Origin: Pegea sp. RAD2-039
Lineage: Eukaryota; Chordata; Thaliacea; Salpida; Salpidae
DNA: 64,000 nucleotides
Assembly (NCBI GenBank): GCA_034620365.1
Contig: JAQGEQ010000048.1
Span: 248,001 to 312,000, forward strand
Direction: 5' to 3'
In this document: positions 23,240 to 34,000 of the stretch, piece after piece
How the letters are laid out: each line of letters begins with the position of its first letter
Numbering within the stretch: the first letter of the stretch is position 1
The notes under the pieces: model-generated
Told to the model about the DNA's origin: nothing
Seen by the model: the letters and a program-made list of their open reading frames with translations, nothing else
Database searches by the model: none
Translations under genes and position numbers: made by a program

Positions 23240-24550
23240 CTAGATTGTCAAAACTTTCATAACATCAAGTATAACAGCTTCATGATGATTACGGAAATCT
23301 TGGATGTTATGAAAATTCCTTTTTCTGTGTTCATCACATTCTTGCTGCAAACGGCGCAAATCACGATAAAATTTGTCTCCAAATTCTTTGAGAGGATCAA
23401 ACTCATCTGCCTCATCAGAGATTTGAGCAGGTAGCAACTGGGAAAGACGAGCTTCATTTCGTGTAAAAGTTTCAAGAAAGTTTTTAAGTGTATTATCAGA
23501 TTGTCTTTGCTTCATCAAAATCCAAGCATCATGAATCTCCTGCATCGGACCAACTACCATCTTCTTCAGATTACTTTCGCACTCTTTATAAGCATCACGA
23601 ACAGCTGAGAGTAATGAATTGATGTAGTGAATCTGCTGGTAGTTCATTTGTCGGCAACTTGCCACTTCTTCACTAATAGCTGAAACTTCTAACTTACTGA
23701 TATTCATCAAATATGAATGAGCCTTACACATATTCCTCATCATCACCTTCGCTTTACTCACTTGCTTTTCACCACTAAAAGTTTTCTCAATTATTTTATC
23801 AGGATCAAATAATCCGAAAGATTTGGGTTTCTTCACAACTTTCCATGGAGCATTTGGATGCAGTAATGAAAAATTAAGTAGATTTTCGCAGCAATCTTCT
23901 AACTGTTTGTTGCACTGATCTGCAATTGATGAGATTCGTTTGAAAGTTGGGGAAAGAAGAAAGTTTTCAGAACACTCTGTCTTGCTACAAGTTGATTTGA
24001 GGCTTGTTTGTAACTTCAGCAGCTGTTTGCGCAATTTATTCAAATCTTCTTCTAATTGAGCAACTTTTTCCAAGTTTAGAGATTTCAAATTTGAGTTACA
24101 AACATCTAAACAAGTCAGAGGGGTCTTTGAGAAAGCTGGTAGTGGAGCTAGCGGGACTTCTAGTCCTTCGCCACCATGACTTAGATCTTGATGTTTTCTC
24201 AATGAGCCTTGCAACTTACGCAAAGTCTGGACCCGTTTGGCCACCTCAGATCGTGGTATCGTGACGTCAGAACCAGCTGGGGTACGAAGAAGTAAATTTT
24301 GGAAGAATTGAGTCATTCGAACTATTTCAGCTTCGCTATCGACTACAGATGACGCGCGATGTGACAGTGACTTCTGTAGTAGTGAACATTGACGTTCAAG
24401 CTGAAATATCTGACATTTCATCGCGAAAGACCTTCGATGGTCGAAATTCTCCTTCTCCGCGTAAAGTTGTTGAAATTGAGCTGCAAGTTCATCGTGGGGG
24501 GCTACCTGCTTGCTACTTGCTGGTTTCTTGGATGATTTTAAGCGGTCCAT
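23240..24550 (-). CDS. Intronless coiled-coil protein overlapping ZNHIT1
   Basis: An uninterrupted frame of 436 codons from ATG 24550 (context GAAATGG, a strong start) to TAG at 23240. I do not recognise the family. It is rich in Leu, Glu, Lys and Arg heptads (LEEDLNKLRKQLLKLQ; FYRDLRRLQQECDEHRKR) with little membrane character, so a mostly helical coiled-coil protein is likely. A central non-coiled block (HPNAPWKVVKKPKSFGLFD) may be a binding motif. Its ATG lies 13 nt inside the end of ZNHIT1 in another frame. The same frame stays open upstream through the whole last ZNHIT1 exon, so a longer N-terminus is formally possible. Absence of introns contrasts with the ZNHIT1, FLAD1 and ARMH3 neighbours. 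Confidence 0.85.
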   Translation of the reverse strand: MDRLKSSKKPASSKQVAPHDELAAQFQQLYAEKENFDHRRSFAMKCQIFQLERQCSLLQKSLSHRASSVVDSEAEIVRMTQFFQNLLLRTPAGSDVTIPRSEVAKRVQTLRKLQGSLRKHQDLSHGGEGLEVPLAPLPAFSKTPLTCLDVCNSNLKSLNLEKVAQLEEDLNKLRKQLLKLQTSLKSTCSKTECSENFLLSPTFKRISSIADQCNKQLEDCCENLLNFSLLHPNAPWKVVKKPKSFGLFDPDKIIEKTFSGEKQVSKAKVMMRNMCKAHSYLMNISKLEVSAISEEVASCRQMNYQQIHYINSLLSAVRDAYKECESNLKKMVVGPMQEIHDAWILMKQRQSDNTLKNFLETFTRNEARLSQLLPAQISDEADEFDPLKEFGDKFYRDLRRLQQECDEHRKRNFHNIQDFRNHHEAVILDVMKVLTI

Positions 24551-25219
24551 TTCAAGCAGCGAGTCTCGCGATGAAGATTCAAACAAGGGATTGAGCAAGA
24601 GAAAGCGCCACAAGCGATGCAAGTGTACTTGGAGTAGTAACCACAAACTAAACAAAATTTGCGAGGTGGAAGCCTGTGAAGGTAGATGGTGAAAGAGTCG
24701 AGTTTGGATGGAGTTTTGGTGTTTACTTAGATGGAGGAACTACGGCAGTGAAGTAACTTGGTCCTTGCTTGCTGCCGATTCGTTGACGTTCTTCGTCTAA
24801 AAGTTGATTGAAAGTTTTTCGGAATCTGGTTTTGAAGTGATCTCCTCGAAAACGCTTCTTCTTTTTTTTTGATGAAGACTGAAATAAAGTTGAAAGTTGG
24901 ATTTGATCCTTGGATAAATTTAACTCACCAAAGTTGGGGAGTTTGAATGATCCTTTTGAGGAGATTCTGCTAGAAGCAAACGAGGACCCTTCTTCTTCGG
25001 TGAGTCTGAACTTTCAAAAGGATCTTTCTGTAGATGAAAATATTTCAATCAACAAACTAAAAGAAGCTGATCACTAACCTGGTGGTTATCTTCTTCTAAA
25101 GACTCTAATTTTCGATTGAGCAATCTCTTTCGTGTAGCACTATCAAGGACTCTACGCCGACCAGACTCCTGTAATCTGCTGGATTCTCTTCTTACAGTAG
25201 TTTCACTTGCCGGAGCCAT
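24538..25219 (-). CDS. ZNHIT1: ZNHIT1 (HIT-type zinc finger, SRCAP/SWR1 complex subunit)
   Basis: Four exons, 25079-25219, 24929-25027, 24727-24878 and 24538-24673, give 175 aa (human 154). Family blocks: GRRRVLDSATRKRLLNRKLE at the N-terminus; KKKKRFRGDHFKTRFRK; LLDEE; GPSYFTA; and the C-terminal HIT finger CLVCGYYSKYTCIACG, then C-x3-C-x3-H-x4-C, ending RCLKWTA. All zinc ligands are present. ZNHIT1 is a subunit of the SRCAP/SWR1 remodeller that deposits histone H2A.Z. The middle exon (KDPFESSDSPKKKG and following) is longer and more polar than in mammals. The FLAD1 stop lies 229 nt upstream on the same strand, and the next gene overlaps the last 13 nt. Confidence 0.95.
24674..24676 (-). promoter_or_regulatory. 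Splice acceptor that could serve two genes
   Basis: CAG before ZNHIT1 exon 4. Downstream of it on the minus strand there is no ATG until 24550, the start of the coiled-coil protein. An alternative leader, or a trans-spliced leader, joined here would make that ATG the first one in the message. Confidence 0.4.
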
Positions 25220-25448
25220 GGATGTCAAAATGACACAAGAATATTTGTTGGTAATTAAATTACAACTAAAACCGAAAACTGAAAGATAAATTACCTGAAA
25301 TACAGATAAGTTTTTTCACCAGTTACAAAAGGAAGTTATTGATAAAAGGAAATATGATTATATTCAAAAAATAATTTATCAGCAAAAGCGAGTAATATAG
25401 TTCAAAAGACATAAAACATCTAGAAATATTTTAATCAGTCTATTTCTT
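25220..25448 (-). promoter_or_regulatory. Short intercistronic spacer FLAD1-ZNHIT1
   Basis: 229 nt only. Holds an ATTAAA shortly after the FLAD1 stop and an acceptor-like run (TCTGTATTTCAG, ending at 25295) 75 nt before the ZNHIT1 ATG. This would suit a trans-splicing acceptor in an operon, or a leader intron; neither can be decided from sequence. Confidence 0.35.
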
Positions 25449-28440
25449 TCATAATCTTCCAAATCTTTCATCTTCTTGATCTTGTAACATGTAAGCTGGC
25501 AAGTAAGTTGCTTTTCCATTTGTTGATATCACTTTTAGCTTTTCATTTGGTGACGTTTTTCTTTTCCCACCAATACTGGTATATCTGAAGACAAAGTTTG
25601 ATATTTGAAGTCAAGTGCAGATCAACTTTAGGATTACATTAAACATAAACTAACCCTTGATCATATAGTACACAATATGGCAGATTCAGGGAACGCAGAA
25701 AACACCAGATATCTTGATAAGACCAATTCTAAAATATTAAAGTTCAGTTATTAGATGTGTTTAAAATAAAACTGAAACAAAAACATTGCGACGATGAAGG
25801 TTACGACGAAAGTAAGTACCAATATCGGATTGATTCTCATCAAAGCTGGCCACCCGTCATCGGTAGGGCTGAAAGCTTCAAGATTTTTTGAATAAGGGTC
25901 AGTTTTTCTGGTCCCCATCAGTACAGCTTTAATCTTGGGTCGTTCTTTAAGTAGTTTGGCTAACTCACATTTCATATCACCTTCAAATTGATTAGTTTCT
26001 AATCCATACCTAAAATAATTTCAAACTTATATCATGAAGATTTTATGAAAAATAATCAACCTTTTGATGGTATCTTTCATGAACTGATCAAGCTCGTTAA
26101 AAGGTTCTCCAGTTTTGATAAAAAGAGCTAAAAGACTTTTACATCTTTCCGGATCCTTTCTATAAAACAATCCTTGATGAAAATGTTCTAATTGATGACA
26201 ATCACTGAACAACTCACTTATACACGACAGCGTAATAAAGATGAAGGAGGGCAGTGCAATCTTTCCCGCCATTAAAACCGATACAGATTTCATCTGCTTG
26301 ATAACGACTCAAGGCTTCTTCGATAGTTTTTACCTAAAAGCTCAGAAAGGTTTAACATGACAGAAAACGAAACTCACAATATCTCTTACCGATGACAGAA
26401 AATTTTCCTGAAGAGTTTGTGAACTCGATTTGAAGTAATTAGTCGAGAAGATGGGCAAAACTGCGTCACCTAGTGACGAAGGTTTGTAATCTGTACAAAG
26501 TTGAAGATTTAGTTGTAAATAAAAAGTTTGTTCGGATAATTTGAATATTAGCTAATAAAAAACTACTAAATACACTAAATAGAAATTAACTAACCCTGTA
26601 AAACTGTATTGGAAGGTAAATTGTTTTGAAGATAAATTTTAGCTTCATTTGTTACACTCAAATTTGTACTTTCTACAATTAACTTCACTTTGTAATAGTT
26701 GTTCAATAAATCAGGATAAGAACCCAAGGTCAAGCCAAATGGTTTATACCTGTAAAAAGTTAAATATAATAAAATGTTCTTATTCAACTGTAAATTGAAA
26801 CTCAAATTAACATTTAGAGAAGTAATTGTTTGTAACAAATAATTCTAATATGAAAATTATTTACTAAAATCAAATTTTTGTAGCTGAATAACAATAACTT
26901 TTTCTACTAACTTTTCAGCACAAGTAGTAAGAGTTTGAGCTATTTGATTCTCATGAATGTTTACGAGTAATGTTTCGGAGTAAAAGACATCTAAAACCAT
27001 ATAAATAGTTTCAAACTTTTATTTATTTATTAGTAATAGTATAGATCAAATGTTACTTCAACTTACCATCACTTTTAAATATATGTTTAGTGCTATCTAG
27101 TTGTCTCTCCAGAAGCAACGGAATACCTTTCAAGTAACAAATGTTGATTGGAAAAAGCAGATATAATAGTTTAATGAATAAGATGAACAGACCTGGAAAG
27201 ATATAAACATTTCCAACAGCGAGAAGAGGGAACTTCATTGAATTCCCAGTTTTAGGATCAATCCCAAAGTGAAGTTTTGAGGAAGTTGGGACATGAGCAA
27301 GTTTCATCTCCGGGGATGTTACAGGTTTGTCTCCAAAGTAACTAAAACAATGAAGAAGTTTAAGTGATGTTAACTGAACTTCTAAAAATAAATCTTAATT
27401 AAACTGAACCAACTTATTTAAAACTCACAATCACAATGAGCTTATTTATTTTTAATACTTAATTGAGACGGAAAGAAAATATAGAAAATAAAAAGATCTT
27501 TGTTTAACTTACTTTTTGCAAAGTTCAAAAAGAGTTTGATTAAGAACTAATTTATCATCAAATGCTTGAGCTATTCCAGCTATAGTGATATCATCATGAG
27601 TAGGACCAATCCCTCCAGAGGTGAGAACAACATCATATGTCTTTGAGTAGCTATTTACCTGGATAACACCAAAAACTGTTAGTAATTAGCTTTTATTGTT
27701 CAAGTTCTGATTTGTGAACTTACATTAACTTAAAGATACTTATGATGAAAAATCGATCATTTTTTAAATAAATTTCAAATAAATCATTAAACTTAATATA
27801 AGATACATTATAAAAATCTGAATAAAATTTTAAGATACAACTTGGCAGATATTTTAGATGATTTATTTTTATTACAACCACCTTATAAAAAACCTACTTT
27901 AGATGAAATAACATCAAGATTATCTCCAATTACACATATTTCTGATACCACAACACCAATAGACCTGAGAACTTTGCACATATAATAGCTGTTGGTATCT
28001 TGTGTCTGGCCTTTTAAAATTTCATCTCCTACAAGGTTTAAGAAATAATTATCAATTTATTGTTTATAAATGATAAAAATTGATGTTAAAAACTAATCAA
28101 ATTTTATAATAAAACAAAATAACCAAATATTATTAAAATAATAAAAAAAGTAATCATATTCACCAATAATTATAATGCCAGCTGTTTTTGGCATTGTAGA
28201 ATATAGTTTATGATTAGAGTATCTATGATTTGAAGATGCGTAGGAAGTAGTTTTCAATGGCAACTGAAAACCTTTTTGAATCAGATATTGCCTTTGACAA
28301 AATTTTAACCAAAAAGCCTATAAAATTAAAAGTTAATTATTTATAAAACTTTAAAACCTTGTGAGATTAAATTAATTATGTAATTGTCATACACAAATAC
28401 AAAATTATTTTATAACAAATGTAAAAAGCTAACTCACCAT
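25449..28440 (-). CDS. FLAD1: FAD synthase FLAD1 (molybdopterin-binding-like plus PAPS-reductase-type domain)
   Basis: Exons 28438-28440 (ATG only, plus leader), 28164-28317, 27898-28028, 27513-27658, 27193-27341, 27067-27126, 26912-26990, 26595-26749, 26390-26490, 26218-26333, 26061-26159, 25820-26009, 25655-25728 and 25449-25584 give 530 aa (human long form 587). It makes FAD from FMN and ATP. The N-terminal MoCF/CinA-like domain shows IIIIGDEILKGQTQDTN and TSGGIGPTHDD; the C-terminal synthase domain shows IGFNGGKDCTALLHLY (PP-loop), MGTRKTDPY and GWPALMRINPIL. The first 45 residues are basic and hydroxylated with no acid, like a mitochondrial presequence. A second Met (MPKTAGIIII) would give a cytosolic form, as in mammals. 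Confidence 0.95.
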
Positions 28441-29214
28441 TTATCATAGAAAAGAAATTATATTTTTTCTAACTTCAAATTTTAATTAAAAAATACGAAT
28501 TATGAATTAATCTTTAAAAAACATCCAACAATATAAAACCATCATAAAATATATTGATAAAATAAATTTAACAAGTATAAAAAAATTAAAATAAATCCTA
28601 ATAAAGGCTATGTACAATTTTGCAAACACTTAACAAATTAAATTTTACTTCAAAATATCAATTTAAATTTTGTTTTTAATAAGATATAGATTTAGAAAAT
28701 TTACCAATAATTTCATGTAAGTCATAAATAAAACTTCAAAAAAACATTTCAAGTGGCTTATTACTGAAATTAAAACTATCAGATGATTATATACTGAAAT
28801 TGAAGAATCACTCAATTTTTTAGCTTATTTAAATAATGAGTAAACACGCGTTATTTCAAAATTTATTTTTTAAATTGAATTCGTTTATCGCTCTACAAAC
28901 AAATAATGCATAAAAACTTTTCTATTTTGTACACAAAACATCCGACAAAAAAGTTGAATCAAGTGTTTAAAGAAAACTTTTTGAAATCTTCTTTTGATGT
29001 CAAGCTAAAAAACGAAACAATATTTTTTTAAATGGAAGTCTTGTTTTAGTTTACTGAGATATTTTATTTTGAATACTGATTTAAAGTTCAAAGATTGCAT
29101 ACACTTATTATACTTTTTAAGTACTATATTTAAGAAAGGTATGATTTTACTGTAAGTTTGTTTATTTTCCAACCTTAAAGAAAGTATTAATATGCATATA
29201 AATGTTAATTTATT
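28441..29214. other. Intergenic between divergent FLAD1 and exostosin-like genes
   Basis: AT-rich; contains the FLAD1 leader and promoter. No coding frame seen. Confidence 0.35.
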
Positions 29215-29400
29215 TTATTCAACGCATGGCTGCAGATGACGAGTTATTCAACTCTTACGGCGAAAAAAAAATTGAACAGAAAGATAATAAGGTCTTTAGT
29301 ACCACAGTTTATAAGAGAAAATTCCAGTATAATTGCTACTTCTTCAAAAATCAAAAGTACATGAAAACTGTTCTGAAATAAGAATACGAATAGTAAATAG
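29215..29400 (-). mobile_element. LINE 3'-end fragment (CR1/L2-like)
   Basis: On the minus strand it ends TCGTCATCTGCAGCCATG followed by GAATAAAATAAA. The copy at 35640-36420 has the same arrangement (TTTGTCATCTACAGCCAT, then an ATAAATAAATAAA tail), and the DNA just before the tails is also similar (TTTCTGTTCAA versus TTTGTTATC type variants of a shared 3' UTR). So this is a severely 5'-truncated copy of that family. Confidence 0.6.
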
Positions 29401-30014
29401 ACAATCCATAGTTTACAAAAACAGTAAAAAGAGCTATTTAATTTGAGCAATCTGAAAACTATATTTTTGTTATAGATTAAAGAATATCAAGCTTGTATTT
29501 ATTTTAAATAATTTGAAATATTTTTATTTAAGTACCGAAGCTGTTTAAAAACATATTTGTGTAATTTAGCAGGTAAGTTTTGACGACATTTCAAATAAAA
29601 TCATTTTTGGTCTAAAATTCCACAGTTGTTTCTAATACTTTGCAAATGTTACCAGTTCATTTACAGCTTGTTATCCATTGTTTGTATTATAAACAATAAA
29701 GTTTACATTGAAAATAATATGTTTCTAGTTTTGCAAAATATTTTTTACTGAAAAAATTGTATTTTAAATATCTTTTATTAAAGAGCTATTTATATAAAAT
29801 AGCTAAACACAAAAAATTGAAATAATTAGCTTAAAAGATCAAGCTTGTTGGATAACTAAAAAACTTCAAAGCAATTAATTTCTCTGTTTTTTAAAACTGA
29901 ACCAAAATATTTAGATTTATTTTTTGTTGTTGCTAGTTTGACTAAACTAATATATATATTTTTTTAAATTCTTCTAGATCAAGAATCAACTGAAATTATG
30001 AATGAATTATTGAA

Positions 30015-32211
30015 ATGAAACCAAAGGAACATTTTGCTTTATTGTTTTTAGTTGTTTGTTTATATGGAATTTTTTGCTCAGCTTTAACTTTTCTTTTTGC
30101 TAAGGTACAAATATTACAACTTATTATAAGTGTTAAGCTTCTTATTGATGTTCTAAAATGTATTTTTTGATATAATTCAACTGATGTTTTTTTCATAGTT
30201 ACTATATAAAGATTGTGGAAAGCCTGGAGCTGTAGGTCTTAAAAGTTCTTATAATTTTAAATCAAATACTGATGTTGAGGGAGATGTAAGTTTAATTTTT
30301 ATCGTTGTTGAAAATTTGTTTTTTATTCACTATAAACATTATACAATTCATTTATTTATTTTTTCTTCACTTCTTAGGACCTTTTTCATGTTCATTCTTC
30401 TAATCCAAGAGACTTAGAACGAATCTGTGATGTTTTTGATGACTGCATGGGTTTGTAACTTTATGAATTAATTGAATAACTAATAAGAATGATTATTTTA
30501 AATATAATTATTTATTTTATTGCAGCGTCTTTATCTTATTATTTTTTACTTTAGAAACAGACTTATGATATTCATTTTAAACTTTTTCAGGATATAATAG
30601 TAATGGATGGTTGAAAAAGTCTTTAAATGCTCATGACTCTAATCAAGCTGACTTTTATCAAAAGATTGAATCTCACCTGGTACAAGTGATTCATTTTCAC
30701 AACTTTAAACTTTTTAAATCAATATATTAAGGAATTTAAAGTACAAACTTTTTCAAAATCTTTGTTCTTATAATAGTTTGTATAATTTAAATTATCTAGT
30801 ATCACCAATTAAATTGTTTATTATTTTTAGAAGAAACCTGGAACACAGATTGAAAATACTGAAGTTTCTGAAATGCTAACATCATTAAAAGTAATCTTAT
30901 TTGAATAAAAAGTATTTAAACTGTATTTAAGTTACTTTATAAAATTTTTATACTTGTACAAAGCTGAGACTGACAAATATTTGCTCGAAAAGGTTTACAT
31001 CTATGATACAAAGATTGGATCTGGGTTAACTCCTGCTCGCGTAGATGAAAATGCCGTTGAAAGAATATTTGTAGACTTGTTGAAGAAATCCAACATGATA
31101 ACTGAAGTAGGTTACTTGATTGTGAATTAGTTGAAGTTAATTTCAATGATTTCTGAAGGATCCTGAAAAAGCTTCATTCTTTTTTCTTCCACTTCGCTGT
31201 TCTTCATATATTCTTAGTCAAAGTACTGAATTAAAAGGTTTAAAAGTTGCCCGAGAGATCATAGGAAAGATTTTAAGTGAAGTTCAACAGAGGTAGACGC
31301 CAGTTGATTTTTGGCAGGTTTATGATTTGAGGGTTGATAGGTTTCCTTATTGGAATCGTTCTTTTGGAGCTGATCATTTTTATATCTGTGCTCATTCACT
31401 AGGAGCAGAAGTGTCCTGGAAGATGCTATCAAAATCAATTGCTCTTCTTAATTCAGTTGATTATCAAGATCCTTACTTCATTCCACAAAAGGTTCTTCTT
31501 CATCATTTCGTCTCTTTTGAAATAAACTTTATCATCAGGACATCAGCTTACCTCCTAGTGTTGAATTGAAACTTGAAGATCAGTTGCTTCCGATTAAAGG
31601 GGGATCAAGCATTGATCCAAGGACTCGAATTCATCTTGCATATTTTGCAGGAGATGTCAAAAGGTTTCTTGAAAATATATTTGATCACAAATGATAAAAA
31701 CCGAATTTTTTGCAGAGGAAGAATTCGCCCACTCATCTGGGACTTGTGGTCGGAGGATCCGGACATCAAGATCTTCTCAGATTCACTTTCTTATCAACTT
31801 CACATCAGCTTTTTGAAGCAATCAAGATTTTGTCTGATTATTCGAGGAAGAAAGGTTAATAAAGGTCATTCTGAATCTAACTGACTCGAGATATTTTGGT
31901 AGGCTTGGGACTCTCTCTTGACTGAATCCTTGTTAGCTGGATGTATTCCTGTTTTTATTTCTGATCACCTACATCCTCCTCTTCAAGACACAATTGATTG
32001 GTCAAAGATCTCAGTGACAATTCCTGAATCTGATGTAGATAGATTGAAATCTGTACTTGTATCCATTCCTGATATCAAAGTTTTGAATATGCAAAAACTG
32101 ATCGCGATTGAACACAAGCGCTTCATCTGGAGCAGAGGAACTCCGGTTCCTTATGATGCTTTTCATGGAGTGATGCTGCAACTATGGCGACGACGATTTG
32201 TGAAAGTTTAA
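30015..32211 (+). CDS. Exostosin-like glycosyltransferase (GT47), type II membrane protein
   Basis: Eleven exons, 30015-30104, 30199-30285, 30378-30450, 30591-30679, 30831-30890, 30969-31106, 31159-31281, 31318-31491, 31539-31663, 31716-31854 and 31903-32211, join to 468 aa. Residues 8-30 form a signal anchor (ALLFLVVCLYGIFCSALTFL), followed by a stem and then the exostosin fold: VYIYDTK, DPEKASFFFLPLRCS, RFPYWNRSFGADHFYICAH, LAYFAGD, FCLIIRGRKAWDSL and ESLLAGCIPVFISD. These match the PF03016 order with the donor-binding acidic and Arg region near the C-terminus. It is probably a Golgi sugar transferase; it resembles single-domain GT47 proteins rather than bifunctional EXT1/EXT2 (no GT64 domain), so the substrate is unknown. 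The intron 31282-31317 is only 36 nt. Confidence 0.85.
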
Positions 32212-33030
32212 TTTCATATTCGCAATCTGCTGTCTTATTATGATTATCTTAATTTTCAAAAGTATTCCGTCTTGTCCTAGTTTAATTTAGAAAACAAATG
32301 AAGTATTTAATTAGTTAATTCTCGCACTGTTTTATATTTTAGCCTTTGGCATAATTTGTACTTTAATTTTTTTAGCTTTACAATTCTATGGTACATTCTA
32401 TTATATTTTTTATTTCATATAATCGCTGCAATTATACATTTGTTAAAATTTATTATTTTGAATTTTTTGGGGATTATAATGATGCCATAACAGAAATTAA
32501 CTTTCTGCGCACCCTAGACTACCAAGTGCAAGATTTGTCTGTAAGGCAAGTTTTGTAATGTTTTTGAATATGTTTGTGAGGAAGTTTTAGCAGTAAAGTC
32601 GATAAATCGACGAAATTGGCTTTTATAGATTTATCCTTCTCAGATTTGATGCAGAGAGAGGCTTGTATTAAAAATTAAAGTTTCTTTAGAATTAAAACAA
32701 ACCGGTGCTAAAAAGTTCGGTAAAATTTATTTCAATAATAATATGTAAAGTTATCGAATGTAATTTTTTAAATATGAGAATGTTAAGTTGAAAATATATA
32801 ATATTACATTTTACTAGAAGCTTTCCTGTTGTGATAAAAATTGTTTGAATGTTATGAAGGTGAAAAAATCAAATGGTTCTGTTTATGTTTGCTTTTGACA
32901 TTCAACGTTTATATTTAGGTTATATATAAATCGTTGTAATTTAATAATAAGTAATTTGATGAATACTTTGTTGAGTAAATAGAAGTTTCTACATCTACAG
33001 GCAGTAGAGGTGGTACAATTGCTTAAGTGC
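32212..33030. other. Intergenic, exostosin-like 3' flank
   Basis: AT-rich, no gene seen. Confidence 0.3.
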
Positions 33031-34000
33031 AAAGTTACAGAAAAAATCTATTTTTAAAAACATGGAAACAATTTTAGGTGGCATTTCTAATCAATAGTCT
33101 GAGTATTTAAAGATTAAATTGTAAATAAATTGTTCGGTAATGGTTTGATGCTCTTGCTCGAGATCTTATAACCAGTCAAAGTCCACTTCTTTTTTGTGTG
33201 AATTTGAGAAGAAACCCGTGGGACACTTATAGATGCCTAGTAATATGCTCAGTTTTTTTAAAAGTTTTATGTAGACGGCTGAAACGAAATAGCTGACTGG
33301 CTGCAAAATTTCAAATTTGCAATATTTTTCAGTGAGGATAAGTCCACTGATTTCTTCAGCGCCCTTTCTGGTTTTTTGGCTCTACTATCGACGATACCAT
33401 ATAAGGAATGTGCCATAAACGCTCTTTCGATCACGCTAAAGGTTTTGTCATTAAGATTTTGTTTCCATACCCTTCTTTACATATTGCCACCACCTTATTT
33501 TTCAGTGTTGGTATTACCACCTTATATGGAAGTATGGTAGGCTTGAAAGGCACATCTGGTCGTTGAGGGTACTTTTATAAGATACAAATACTGTCCAAAC
33601 ACTGGTCATGGTATTGTTGTCTTGAGCTTTACTATAAATACACGATTATGAGTTCTTATTGACAATATTTATTTTGGATCAAAGAACCGAGATCATGAAC
33701 TCTTGAACTCCTGAAAACTTCATAAGTTGGATTGCACGCCAAAGTACATCCTATCTCTCGTGTGCTAGCCCTTGCCGCGTACGCAATTACTCGAATGGTA
33801 TTTGTGAGTGGCTTGGTGCCCAATTCAAACTTTGAAACTTTTTAAATATATCTTGGGTTCAAGATGCTTTTATATTCACAAAATGGCGTTTTCCGTCATG
33901 TGGAAATGGATTGTTTCTCTCTGCCATGTGGGACAGGGACTTCCCTCTTGTTTCTTTCTGTCATGCTTCCTGAATATAATCAGGTGATTTTTACTGTTTC
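33031..34000. other. Less AT-rich block, possibly a decayed insertion
   Basis: Base composition and word use differ from the flanks (more C and G, few poly-A or poly-T runs). Stretches of 40-55 codons are open on both strands (for example minus strand around 33690-33850, with TNTIRVIAYAAR), but I recognise no protein family and see no clear terminal repeats. Confidence 0.3.

Noticed and set aside
26160-26217. Apparent 13-nt intron in FLAD1
   Set aside because: The acceptor TTTTATAG further on gives a 58-nt intron and restores the family alignment.
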